Source: an uncultured bacterium (GTDB taxonomy: Bacteria; Verrucomicrobiota; Kiritimatiellia; CAIKKV01; CAITUY01). Taken from it: a stretch of 31,096 nucleotides of DNA. The position numbers were made by a program, and so were the translations under genes. Numbering within the stretch: position 1 is the stretch's first letter; the number at the start of each line of letters is the position of its first letter. The notes beneath the pieces are model-generated. The model was not told the origin of the DNA. It searched no databases and saw only the letters and a list, made by a program, of their open reading frames with translations. Shown here piece after piece: positions 24,456 through 31,096 of this stretch. The stretch covers positions 1 to 31,096 of the forward strand of contig CAIZMS010000392.1 of the NCBI GenBank assembly GCA_903934155.1, written 5' to 3'.

Positions 24456-25007
24456 GTGAAAAGCGGCCTCAAAAGCGGAACCGTTAAACTCAGTCCCGAT
24501 CATGGCGACTGGCCGAAACGCTATCGCCAGGAAATGAGGCGTCTGCGAAAACTGACGGGAAACACCCGCTATACGCTTGAGCATATAGGCAGCACGGCCG
24601 TTCCAGGATTGGACTCCAAGCCAATCATTGACATGGCCATGCTGATCCCTTCTTTCACGAGACTACCGCTTTGGATCACGCGACTGGAAAAAGCAGGCTA
24701 CCTCTACAAGGGTGAATATGGGCTTCCCGGGCGGCATTTTTTCGTGCGGGGCAATCCCGTGACCCATCATCTTCACCTGGTCATACCGGGCAGCGAGCAC
24801 TGGACTCGCTGGTTACTATTCCGGGATTATCTGAGAGCGAACCCCATCGAGGCCCAGCGCTACGATGAAGCCAAACTGAAGCTGGCGCGGAAATATCCAA
24901 CCAATCGCGACGCCTACACCCGGGCCAAAACCCCGGTCATCAACCGCCTGTTAATCCGCGCCGGGATCTGGCTTAAAACGGCAGACCGCTTCCCTTCCCC
25001 TCGCTGA
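24456..25007 (+). CDS. GrpB-family (UPF0157) nucleotidyltransferase-fold protein
   Basis: A 183-residue protein of the GrpB family, built on a minimal nucleotidyltransferase fold. The family core is visible: a DWPKRYRQEMRRL start region, YTLEHIGSTAVPGLDSKPIIDMAM (about residues 40-63), then HHLHLVIPGSEHWTRWLLFRDYLRANP and AKLKLARKYPTNRDAYTRAK. Activity is not well known; some family members are fused to dephospho-CoA kinase. The start is a GTG at 24456-24458, because the ATG overlapping the upstream stop is followed at once by TGA. It is translationally close to the decarboxylase gene. Its last 35 bp overlap the 3' end of the convergent DUF3127 gene. Confidence 0.9.
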   Translation: MKSGLKSGTVKLSPDHGDWPKRYRQEMRRLRKLTGNTRYTLEHIGSTAVPGLDSKPIIDMAMLIPSFTRLPLWITRLEKAGYLYKGEYGLPGRHFFVRGNPVTHHLHLVIPGSEHWTRWLLFRDYLRANPIEAQRYDEAKLKLARKYPTNRDAYTRAKTPVINRLLIRAGIWLKTADRFPSPR

Positions 25008-25347
25008 AGTCTTCCGAGTCCACATCCGGCGGCGCCCCCTCATTGGCCGACTCGTCGCCACCTTGGCCGTTAGCCTCGCCCAGACGCCACGCTTGAAGCG
25101 TGTTGAAATACTTGACCGCGCCCTTCTGGTCCGTCCACTTGCGCCCACGCAGGTCAAATTCCACGGAGATATCCTGCCCCACACTGAACTTATCCAGCAA
25201 ACCGCACTTATCCTGGACCAATTCGAACTTCACCAGTTCGGGATATTTTGGATTCTTAGCGAACTCGAGAACGAACTCGCGCTTCTGAAAGGATTCCTTG
25301 ATCTTCACCGTTTCAAAAATCTCAACCAACTTGCCTGATACCTTCAT
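24973..25347 (-). CDS. DUF3127-like OB-fold protein with an SSB-like C-terminal tail
   Basis: A 124-residue protein. Residues 1-92 look like a small OB-fold domain of the DUF3127 type: MKVSGKLVEIFETVKIKESFQKREFVLEF, then GLLDKFSVGQDISVEFDLRGRKW and KYFNTLQAWRL. Residues 93-124 are glycine- and acid-rich, apparently disordered, and end in DFSEGKGSGLPF. A flexible acidic tail ending in a hydrophobic LPF resembles the C-terminal tip of single-stranded-DNA-binding proteins (DDxxPF) that recruits repair proteins. Function is unknown. The ATG at 25345-25347 has an AAGGGAG ribosome-binding site about seven bases upstream. The 3' end overlaps the convergent GrpB gene by 35 bp. DUF3127 assignment is from memory of the family pattern. 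Confidence 0.72.
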   Translation of the reverse strand: MKVSGKLVEIFETVKIKESFQKREFVLEFAKNPKYPELVKFELVQDKCGLLDKFSVGQDISVEFDLRGRKWTDQKGAVKYFNTLQAWRLGEANGQGGDESANEGAPPDVDSEDFSEGKGSGLPF

Positions 25348-25711
25348 GATGCTCCCTTAAGCGCTGATGGGTTGTAAAACTTGTATAAATCTAAACCAAG
25401 CCGCCGCAGAACAAAAGAAAATTCCCGAAATGGGATCATAGGGGTCATCTTCTCCACAAGATGCACTTCTAGCCTGTCCCTGGAATTCAGGGCAAGCTTG
25501 ATCATAGCTGCGGCTAGGCGGGGGCTTGTTTTTACTCGAAAATCAAAACACGGAGCCGACCAACAGGGACGGCCAGCTACCCGTGGTATTATGATTCCGG
25601 GCGCACCTGAAGCCGCGACCAATTGAACCCCACCCACCTTGTCATAAGGAGCATCCAGCCCCGTGGGCGCCCCAATCGTAGTCCATGCTCCTTAGGACAC
25701 GTGGGAAGCGG
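25348..25711. other. About 360 bp without a convincing gene
   Basis: This stretch separates the DUF3127 gene from the histidine kinase gene. A 97-codon minus-strand frame (25344-25637) is open and overlaps the DUF3127 start by 4 bp, but the translation (starting MGGVQLVAASGAPG) shows no recognisable domain, so I do not call it a gene. Two inverted repeats are present: CCCTGGAATTCAGGG (25478-25492) and a 10-bp-arm repeat at 25645-25694. It may hold the DUF3127 promoter, a remnant of a lost gene, or an unrecognised RNA. Confidence 0.5.
25645..25694. repeat. Inverted repeat with 10-bp arms between the kinase and DUF3127 genes
   Basis: TAAGGAGCAT (25645-25654) and its exact complement ATGCTCCTTA (25685-25694) enclose 30 bp that contain GGGCGCCC. 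It begins 18 bp after the histidine kinase stop on the minus strand. It could be a processing or termination structure for that transcript, but lacks a T run. The arm is similar to the ribosome-binding region of the DUF3127 gene (AAGGGAGCATC), which may be coincidence. Confidence 0.6.
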
Positions 25712-28700
25712 TTAGGGCTTGTCTAGGACTTCCCGGATTTTGGTGGAGAGGTCATACCGGGAGAAAGGTTTTTTGAGGAAGAAGGAGTTTTTATCGAGAA
25801 TTCCCTCGGTTTCGATGACATTCTCGGAATAGGCCGATATGAAAAGGCATTTAAGAGTGGGGTAGAGTTGCTTCAGGATATTGGCCAGGTCCCGACCATT
25901 CATCTCGGGCATAATCACATCAGTCAGCAGAAGGTTGATTTTTCCGGCGTGTTCCCCGGCCAGTCGAAGGGCGTCCGTCGGGGCGCCTGCGGTCAGGACG
26001 GTATAGCCCTGTTTCTCAAGCATCACCATGGTTATTTTCATCATGGTGGGTTCGTCTTCAACCAGCAGGATGGTTTCGCTTCCGCGAGCAGCTGATGTTG
26101 TCACGCCAGGCACATCATTACGCGCGGCGTCTCCTTTGTGACGGGGAAGATAGATGTTGAAGGTCGAGCCATGCCCGGGCTCGCTATAGACGTTGATGAA
26201 GCCGTCGTTCTGCTTGACGATGCCATAGACGGTGGAAAGGCCGAGGCCGGTGCCCTTGCCCACGTCCTTGGTTGTGAAGAAGGGTTCAAAGATATGGGAC
26301 TGTGTTTCCGGCGTCATGCCGCATCCGGTGTCGCTCGCGGCGAGAAGAACATAGTCGCCCGAGACGGCCTCCTCATTCCCAAGGCAGTAAGCCTCGTCGA
26401 GGATTTTGTTTCCCGTCTCAATAATCAACTTGCCGGTTCCGGTGATGGCGTCGCGAGCATTGACGCACAAGTTGGCCAGAATCTGGTCGATTTGCGAGTG
26501 ATCCGCCTTGATCGACCACAGGTTTGCCGCAGGCTTCCAGACCACATCGATATTTTCACCGACAAGTCGCCGAATCATTTTCATCATGTCCGTCACGGTA
26601 TCATTCAGGTCCAGTATTTTGGGCGAAATGATCTGCTTCCGGCCGAAGGCCAGAAGTTGCCGGGTGAGATCTGCGGAACGCTGAGCCGCCTTCTGGATTT
26701 CCTGGAGATCGTTAAAGAGCGGCTGGGATTTCTCCACCTGGTCCATGGCCATTTCGACATGGCCGAGGATCACACCCAGCATGTTATTGAAGTCGTGAGC
26801 CACACCACCGGCTAGCCTGCCGACCGATTCCATCTTCTGTGATTGTAGCAGTTGAGCCGACAGCTTCGCCCGATCCTCCTCCGCTCGCTTGCGCTCCGAT
26901 CGATTTCGCATGGCCCGAATGCCAAACGCCAGGTCGGCCGCGAGTTTCTCCAGAAGTTTGATTTCGGTCTCACTGAAGGCGTCAATATTAGAGGAGTAGA
27001 TCACAAGAACCCCCAACACGTCTTCGGTCTCGTCCTTCAAGGGGAGACAAATTCCCGATTGATACCCCCTCGCCAACAACGCAAGTGCCCAAGGTTTTAA
27101 AGCAGAGTCTGTTTCTAAGTTCTTGGAGGCGACGCTAACACCGGAGCGTATAGCCCGGCCAGCCGGCCCCTTCCCGAGCTCCGTATCCGCCCACGAAAAA
27201 TGCGAAATCTTTAGATACCCCTCTTCGTGGCCGGCCCAAGCCATAGGTTGCACCGTCTTGGCCTCATCGTGCAGGGCATAACCTACCCACGCCATGCGGT
27301 GTCCAGCCTCCTCACAAATAATCCGGCAGATTTCTTGCAGCATCGTCGTTTCGTCGCGAGCCCGTATCAATGCCTGTTCGCAAAGGCTGATAGCGTGAAG
27401 CTCTCGATTCATCCGCTGTACGTCCTGTTCCACCCGTTTGCGGTCGGTAATGTCGATCAGAGTCCCGATAATCCCTATCCCCCGTTCAGTTTCCACGCGC
27501 TTTCCATATATTTCGACGTCTCGTACAGAGCCGTCCCTGCGCCTGGCTCGGACCTCGTACTGAATGGACTGGGCTTCACCGGTGATTCGGCGCCGGATGC
27601 TTTGGTCAACCATTACTTGGCAGTCTGGATGAGTGATGTCGCGCGGGGCCATGCCGATCATTTCGGTGACAGAGTAGCCGAAAACGGCGGCCATCGCGGG
27701 GTTGACGTAATCAAACTTGCCATCCTGCAGGAAGTAGACCCCAACTAGCGAGCTCTCGGAGAGGGCACGGAACTGCTCCTCGCTCTCACGCAGCGCCACC
27801 TCGGCCTGCCTTCGTGCTCTGATTTCCGCCTCGAGTTCCTTGGTGCGTTCCTGAACCAGTTCCTCCAGGTGATTTCGATGCAATTCCAGTTCTGCCGCCA
27901 CCCGATTGCGCTCGGTGATGTCCAGCGTGGTGCCGATGTACCGGGCAAGCTTTCCTTTCTCATCAAGGTAAGGTTGCGCGCGATCGTAAACCCACCGCAC
28001 ACTGCCGTCCGGCCGCACGATCCGGTGTTCGAGTTCGTAGACCGAGCCACTTTGCATTGCCTTCGTGAAGGTCTCGTGCAGAAGGGTCGCATCGTCGGGA
28101 TGAATGCATTCCCGGAGCATCTCGTCGTACGTCGGCGAAGGCCCGGCGGGGTCCAGGCCGTAGATGCGGTACTCTTCCTCCGACCACACCGTTGTCTGTA
28201 TGGCGGCGACGTACTCGAAGCTGCCCACATGTGCGACCTTCTGGGCTTCTGCCAGGGGGTCACGCGTCCGTTCCATCGCCTTCACGGACTTAATGCGTTC
28301 AGTTGTTTCCTTAAGAATCACCAAGACCCCGCCCACGCTGCAGTCATCCTTCCGCACAGGGCTGTAACACAGGGTAAAGTAGGCGTCCTCAAGGCGACCG
28401 CTGCGGTTAATGGGAAAGAGTCTATCTTCGAACCAGATCGTCTCGCCGCGATCCATGACCGCCGCGAAAATCGGCTGATTGATATGCCAGACCTCGGGCC
28501 AGATTTCCCGCGTTGACCGGCCCAGCGCCGCTGGATGCTTGTTTCCACAGATCACGCGGCAGGCATCATTGTAGATCAGGATCAACTCCTGCCCCCATAG
28601 CAAGGCCATGGGGAATTGCGTTTCGATCAGGACGTCCACAACCGTTCGGAGGCTGGCCGACCATTGTTCTCGGGGGCCGATCGGTGTCCGGCTCCAGTCA

Positions 28701-28786
28701 AGAGTGCGAATATACTCCGCCATTTCGCCCTTATCGGTCAAGGCTTGCCCTTGGCTACCGACTACGTGACTTTCGCAAGGTTTCAT
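25712..28786 (-). CDS. Hybrid sensor histidine kinase (PAS-PAS-PAS-GAF-HisKA-HATPase-REC)
   Basis: A 1024-residue cytoplasmic multi-sensor kinase with no membrane segment. Domains in order: an N-terminal PAS of the kind containing LLWGQELILIYNDACR (about 48-160); a PAS_3-like domain with HPDD and RPDGSVRWVYDRAQ (185-290); a coiled coil (295-340); a third PAS (335-450); GAF (475-625); HisKA with phosphoacceptor H664 in GGVAHDFNN; HATPase with N776, D819 (DTGCGM) and GTGLGLS (845-851); and a C-terminal receiver with D956 in LLTDVIMPEMNG and K1006. The signal is probably soluble or redox-linked. Start at 28784-28786 is preferred because GGAAGG precedes it and an upstream ATG lies inside the -10 box. 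No partner phosphotransfer protein is adjacent. Confidence 0.93.
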   Translation of the reverse strand: MKPCESHVVGSQGQALTDKGEMAEYIRTLDWSRTPIGPREQWSASLRTVVDVLIETQFPMALLWGQELILIYNDACRVICGNKHPAALGRSTREIWPEVWHINQPIFAAVMDRGETIWFEDRLFPINRSGRLEDAYFTLCYSPVRKDDCSVGGVLVILKETTERIKSVKAMERTRDPLAEAQKVAHVGSFEYVAAIQTTVWSEEEYRIYGLDPAGPSPTYDEMLRECIHPDDATLLHETFTKAMQSGSVYELEHRIVRPDGSVRWVYDRAQPYLDEKGKLARYIGTTLDITERNRVAAELELHRNHLEELVQERTKELEAEIRARRQAEVALRESEEQFRALSESSLVGVYFLQDGKFDYVNPAMAAVFGYSVTEMIGMAPRDITHPDCQVMVDQSIRRRITGEAQSIQYEVRARRRDGSVRDVEIYGKRVETERGIGIIGTLIDITDRKRVEQDVQRMNRELHAISLCEQALIRARDETTMLQEICRIICEEAGHRMAWVGYALHDEAKTVQPMAWAGHEEGYLKISHFSWADTELGKGPAGRAIRSGVSVASKNLETDSALKPWALALLARGYQSGICLPLKDETEDVLGVLVIYSSNIDAFSETEIKLLEKLAADLAFGIRAMRNRSERKRAEEDRAKLSAQLLQSQKMESVGRLAGGVAHDFNNMLGVILGHVEMAMDQVEKSQPLFNDLQEIQKAAQRSADLTRQLLAFGRKQIISPKILDLNDTVTDMMKMIRRLVGENIDVVWKPAANLWSIKADHSQIDQILANLCVNARDAITGTGKLIIETGNKILDEAYCLGNEEAVSGDYVLLAASDTGCGMTPETQSHIFEPFFTTKDVGKGTGLGLSTVYGIVKQNDGFINVYSEPGHGSTFNIYLPRHKGDAARNDVPGVTTSAARGSETILLVEDEPTMMKITMVMLEKQGYTVLTAGAPTDALRLAGEHAGKINLLLTDVIMPEMNGRDLANILKQLYPTLKCLFISAYSENVIETEGILDKNSFFLKKPFSRYDLSTKIREVLDKP

Positions 28787-28801
28787 GAATAGCACCTTCC
28801 G

Positions 28802-28810
28802 CATATACCA
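28802..28810 (-). promoter_or_regulatory. Extended -10 promoter candidate of the histidine kinase gene
   Basis: On the minus strand TGGTATATG (28802-28810) fits an extended -10 (TGn then TATATG). It would give a leader of about 9 nt containing the GGAAGG ribosome-binding site before the ATG at 28786. The -35 is weak. The alternative upstream ATG of the open frame lies within this element. Confidence 0.45.
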
Positions 28811-28869
28811 TCGCCCGCTAATCGTTAGGTTACTGCCTATGCCGGAAATTACAATCTCTTCTTTCCTGC

Positions 28870-28891
28870 GTCCTGTGCCCCTTCACAGGAC
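28870..28891. repeat. Perfect 8-bp hairpin in the kinase-brnT divergent gap
   Basis: GTCCTGTG (28870-28877) and CACAGGAC (28884-28891) form a perfect stem with a six-base loop. It lies midway in the 217-bp gap between two divergently transcribed genes. No T run follows on either strand, so it is not a typical terminator. A dyad operator is one possibility. The rest of the gap shows only the two promoters. Confidence 0.6.
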
Positions 28892-28968
28892 CGGCGAAGT
28901 TGTCCCCACCGGTTCTTTGGAGCAGTGCCGACGATTGGGGTGGTAATTATCTTCTTCGTCAAAGGTGA

Positions 28969-28997
28969 TTGACTGAAAGCAAGTCCATACATACACT
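28969..28997 (+). promoter_or_regulatory. Promoter of the brnT-brnA operon
   Basis: TTGACT (28969-28974) and TACACT (28992-28997) are separated by exactly 17 bp, and the brnT ATG begins seven bases after the -10 box. Transcription should start at the A of the start codon. BrnA antitoxins are known to repress their own operon, so a binding site near the TACACTGTACAC segment is likely, but I cannot define it. Confidence 0.7.
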
Positions 28998-29003
28998 GTA
29001 CAC

Positions 29004-29288
29004 ATGAATGATATCCGATTCGAATGGGATGAGAAAAAGAACCGGGCGGGCATCAAAAAGCATGGCGTATCCTTTGAGGAAGCACAGACGGTGTTTCTGG
29101 ATGAAAACGCGGTACGATTTTACGACCCAGATCATTCAGAAGATGAGGATCGATTCATTATGCTGGGGCTGAGCTTTAAAGCCAGAGTATTGATCGTATG
29201 CCACTGCCACAGGCAGGACGACACAGTGATCAGGATTATTTCAGCACGAAAAGCAGACAAGCGAGAATCAAAGGATTACCAGAGGTAA
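29004..29288 (+). CDS. brnT: BrnT-family toxin (ribonuclease) of a type II toxin-antitoxin pair
   Basis: A 94-residue protein. The opening FEWDEKKNRAGIKKHGVSFEEAQTVFLDE is the diagnostic BrnT start, and it ends with the conserved IRIISARKADKRESKDYQR segment. BrnT proteins are small RelE-fold ribonucleases that inhibit translation until bound by BrnA. Key basic and acidic residues of the family (the ARKA segment and following K/E) are present, so the toxin looks intact. It is followed by brnA after 4 bp, the usual toxin-first order for this family. No Shine-Dalgarno sequence precedes it and the promoter predicts a leaderless message. Confidence 0.93.
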   Translation: MNDIRFEWDEKKNRAGIKKHGVSFEEAQTVFLDENAVRFYDPDHSEDEDRFIMLGLSFKARVLIVCHCHRQDDTVIRIISARKADKRESKDYQR

Positions 29289-29292
29289 CATT

Positions 29293-29511
29293 ATGAGAGC
29301 ACATTACGACTTCTCGAAAATGAAGGGGCAAAAGAACCCCTATATCGGCCGCCTGAAACAACCAATTACCATCCGCCTGGATAAGGATACGGTGTCCTAC
29401 TTCAAGGGACTGGCGACTGAACTGGGAATGCCATACCAGAACCTGATCAATCTCTACCTCCGGGATTGCGCCTTCAGTCACAAAAAACTTGAACTGAAAT
29501 GGGCATCTTAA
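29293..29511 (+). CDS. brnA: BrnA-family antitoxin
   Basis: A 72-residue protein starting MRAHYDFSKMKGQKNPY, a typical toxin-wrapping N-terminus. It continues with the ribbon-helix-helix part QPITIRLDKDTVSYFKGLATELGMPYQNLINLYLRDCA and the C-terminal KKLELKW. BrnA binds and neutralises BrnT, and as a dimer represses the operon. The start is 4 bp after brnT; AGAGGTAAC at the brnT end provides a ribosome-binding site. It converges with the hydrogenase small subunit gene, 35 bp away. Intact pair, so probably functional. Confidence 0.93.
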   Translation: MRAHYDFSKMKGQKNPYIGRLKQPITIRLDKDTVSYFKGLATELGMPYQNLINLYLRDCAFSHKKLELKWAS

Positions 29512-29546
29512 AAGAGCCGATTTGCGCAAACAGCGGCCTGAATGAC

Positions 29547-30317
29547 TTACCGGACCCGATCCTCGATATTGCCGAGGGCGCGCAGGAGGCCGTCCAAGAT
29601 GGTGATCGGGTGCGGGGGGCAGCCGGGAATATACACATCCACCGGGACTACGGCCCCTGCCCCGTTGCAGGCTTCGGGATGACCGCCATACGGACCGCCA
29701 TTGATAGCGCAGGCACCCACGGCAATCACCAGCTTGGGATCGGGAACGGCGTCATAGGTTTTCTTCAAGGCCAGTTCCATGTTCTTCGTGACCGGCCCGG
29801 TGACGAGCACCCCATCGGCATGGCGTGGGGAGGCCACAAACTGGATTCCAAACCGCCCAAGATCAAACACCACAGTGTTTAAGACATTGCAGTCCGCTTC
29901 GCAGGCATTGCATCCGCCTGCGCAAACCTGCCGCAACTTGAGGGAGCGACCGAACAGCTTCCGGGTTTTCTCATCCAGCGCCGCCTTCAGCACGGGCACG
30001 CTTCCGCCTACGATCAACGCCTGGCGATCCCGCGTGGCAAGTTGGTGGTCTCGAGTGAACCGGATGGCACCGGCCGGACACCCTTTTTCACACTCCCCAC
30101 AGAACAGACAACTCCCGAGATCAATCGTGACTTTCCCGTCCCGCTCCGCCAAGGCGCCCACCGGGCAGACCCCGGCACACGGGCCAAGCCCCGCGCCAAA
30201 CTTCGACTGGTCCATGACCGGCATTCCACGAAATCGATCGGGCAAGACCGGTGGTTTTCGAGGATATTTGATCGTTCGATGCCGCTGTTTCAGGCGCGCC
30301 AGAATGATGCTTAACAT
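29547..30317 (-). CDS. Group 4 hydrogenase-type small subunit with N-terminal ferredoxin domain
   Basis: A 256-residue fusion. Residues 1-95 resemble a HycF/NuoI-like ferredoxin; residues 120-256 are a NuoB/HycG-like small subunit. The second ferredoxin motif is complete (C70, C73, C76, C80 in CLFCGECEKGCP). The first is degenerate: GAGLGPCAGVCP keeps only C47 and C51. The small-subunit part holds a probable [4Fe-4S] set: C136 and C139 (GGCNACE), C203 (GACAINGG) and C233 (PGCPPHP). FVASPRHADGVLVTGPVT is typical of this family. It would pass electrons within a membrane-bound complex-I-related enzyme. GGTGAGG is a good ribosome-binding site, and the large subunit gene ends 13 bp upstream. Confidence 0.88.
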   Translation of the reverse strand: MLSIILARLKQRHRTIKYPRKPPVLPDRFRGMPVMDQSKFGAGLGPCAGVCPVGALAERDGKVTIDLGSCLFCGECEKGCPAGAIRFTRDHQLATRDRQALIVGGSVPVLKAALDEKTRKLFGRSLKLRQVCAGGCNACEADCNVLNTVVFDLGRFGIQFVASPRHADGVLVTGPVTKNMELALKKTYDAVPDPKLVIAVGACAINGGPYGGHPEACNGAGAVVPVDVYIPGCPPHPITILDGLLRALGNIEDRVR

Positions 30318-30330
30318 AGTGACCTCACCT

Positions 30331-31096
30331 TCACAAATCGTGTCCGCAATAGGACAGGTTGAAACTCTTATTGCATAGCGGGAAATCGGAAATCTGCTGG
30401 TTGCGCATCGCCATCGCCAAGCCCATCCAGTTCAGAAAGGAAGGATCCACCACCTTGTAGCGGGCAAACCGTCCCTGCTTGTCGGTCAACGCCACATGGC
30501 AAATCGAACCCCGCCACCCTTCCACCAGGGAAACAACCAGGGACTCCGCCGCCAGCGCCTGGGTCTCCACCCGAACGGCTCCTCCGACGGGCATCTGCAA
30601 CTGCTCCCGGATAAAATCACCCGATCGCTGAATTTCGAGCCACCTGATGTAAGCGCGCTCAAAGACATCCCCGCTCACCCCGGTGGACACAGGAATCTGG
30701 GCAAAGCGGTAAATGCCCGCCGGGAAATCCTGGCGTGCATCATATTCGGCGCCACAGGCCCGGGCAACGGGCCCCACGAGTCCAATCTCCCGGCAGATCT
30801 CAAGCGAGATTTTGCCGGTTTCCTCAAATCGGCTCATGACCGATGGCGAATCCCAGAGCAGGTTGACGGCATTGGCCGTATCCGCCATCGTGGCCTCCAG
30901 CCGTTTAAGAAGATCCGCCACTCCGGCTGCGTCCGCATCAAAGCCGACCCCGCCGGGCCGGATCAGGCCGCGCCCGAACCGGTTCCCACATAGCACGGCG
31001 GTCATATTGAGAAAATCACCACGCAACCGACCGCAATAGGATGCAGTCGGCAAAAATCCAACATCCCCGGCCAGAGCCCCCAGATCGCCGGTATGG
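30331..31096 (-). CDS. Group 4 hydrogenase-related (NuoD/HycE-like) large subunit, C-terminal part
   Basis: The frame is open to the window edge, so the N-terminal part is missing; 254 residues are visible, beginning HTGDLGALAGDVGFLPTASYCGRLRGDFLN. It continues with LCGNRFGRGLIRPGGVGFD and GGAVRVETQALAAESLVVSLVEGWRGS, all typical of complex-I-like hydrogenase large subunits. The C-terminus is DFPLCNKSFNLSYCGHDL, in place of the DPCxxC motif that ligates nickel and iron in true [NiFe] hydrogenases. It therefore resembles the energy-converting hydrogenase-related (Ehr) proteins, whose catalytic metal site is not expected to be standard. The N-terminal cysteine motif needed to decide is outside. 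Other complex genes should lie beyond 31096. Confidence 0.88.
   Translation of the reverse strand, partial: HTGDLGALAGDVGFLPTASYCGRLRGDFLNMTAVLCGNRFGRGLIRPGGVGFDADAAGVADLLKRLEATMADTANAVNLLWDSPSVMSRFEETGKISLEICREIGLVGPVARACGAEYDARQDFPAGIYRFAQIPVSTGVSGDVFERAYIRWLEIQRSGDFIREQLQMPVGGAVRVETQALAAESLVVSLVEGWRGSICHVALTDKQGRFARYKVVDPSFLNWMGLAMAMRNQQISDFPLCNKSFNLSYCGHDL

Noticed and set aside
25344..25637. 97-codon minus-strand open frame overlapping the DUF3127 start by 4 bp
   Set aside because: The overlap looks operon-like, but the translation has no recognisable domain, and I cannot separate it from a chance open frame. Reported only as part of the gene-poor stretch.
28787..28804. Upstream ATG of the hybrid kinase gene
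   Set aside because: It overlaps the extended -10 element and has no ribosome-binding site, while the ATG six codons downstream has GGAAGG.
1..31096. CRISPR array, insertion sequence or prophage
   Set aside because: No regularly spaced repeats, transposase, or phage genes were seen on either strand.

Overview
This window looks like a piece of a bacterial chromosome, roughly 55-60% G+C by eye, from a Gram-negative and probably little-studied lineage. An AsmA-type envelope protein, a lipobox protein and a Gld-type ABC exporter fused to its periplasmic subunit suggest a double membrane. A PVC-like group (Verrucomicrobiota, Kiritimatiellota or Lentisphaerota) or a similar lineage fits the gene content and the heptanucleotide repeats. 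That is an inference from gene style; no marker here fixes the taxon.

Layout. 1-1010 (minus): 5' part of prfA, a strong terminator, then rpmE with its own promoter. 1011-7601 (minus): a complete seven-gene trp operon transcribed trpE-G-D-C-F-B-A. Most junctions are 4-bp ATGA overlaps, and a promoter with an embedded palindrome abuts the trpE start codon. 7616-8739 (minus): a flavodoxin-fold azoreductase-like gene and a small lipoprotein. 8962-9046 (minus): tRNA-Tyr(GTA). 9229-11268 (plus): a UvrD/PcrA-type helicase. 11287-20769 (minus): one long tightly packed run in transcription order: ABC ATPase, GldF-GldG fusion, DUF4340 protein, AsmA-like protein, miaB, a membrane protein, a 68-residue half-ferritin, and a phosphoglycolate phosphatase-like HAD enzyme. 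20912-25007 (plus): NarL-type response regulator, bifunctional homocysteine methyltransferase/methylenetetrahydrofolate reductase, UDP-glucuronate decarboxylase, GrpB-family protein. 24973-28786 (minus): a DUF3127 OB-fold protein, about 360 bp without a convincing gene, and a large hybrid histidine kinase. 29004-29511 (plus): BrnT/BrnA toxin-antitoxin pair. 29547-31096 (minus): small subunit (ferredoxin fusion) and partial large subunit of a group 4 [NiFe]-hydrogenase-related membrane complex.

How the genes work together. The trp genes make tryptophan from chorismate. The ABC ATPase, permease-GldG fusion, DUF4340 and AsmA proteins look like one envelope transport or assembly module. The last two genes belong to an energy-conserving, complex-I-like complex continuing beyond the window.

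The most notable pattern is regulatory. At least four genes that begin transcription units (trpE, the homocysteine methyltransferase/MTHFR gene, the UDP-glucuronate decarboxylase gene, brnT) have a sigma70-like TTGAC promoter with 17-18 bp spacing. Each -10 lies so close to the start codon that the mRNA would have a 0-4 nt leader. None has a convincing Shine-Dalgarno sequence, while other genes in the window have clear ones. Two of these promoters carry palindromes over the -10 or start codon that could be operators.
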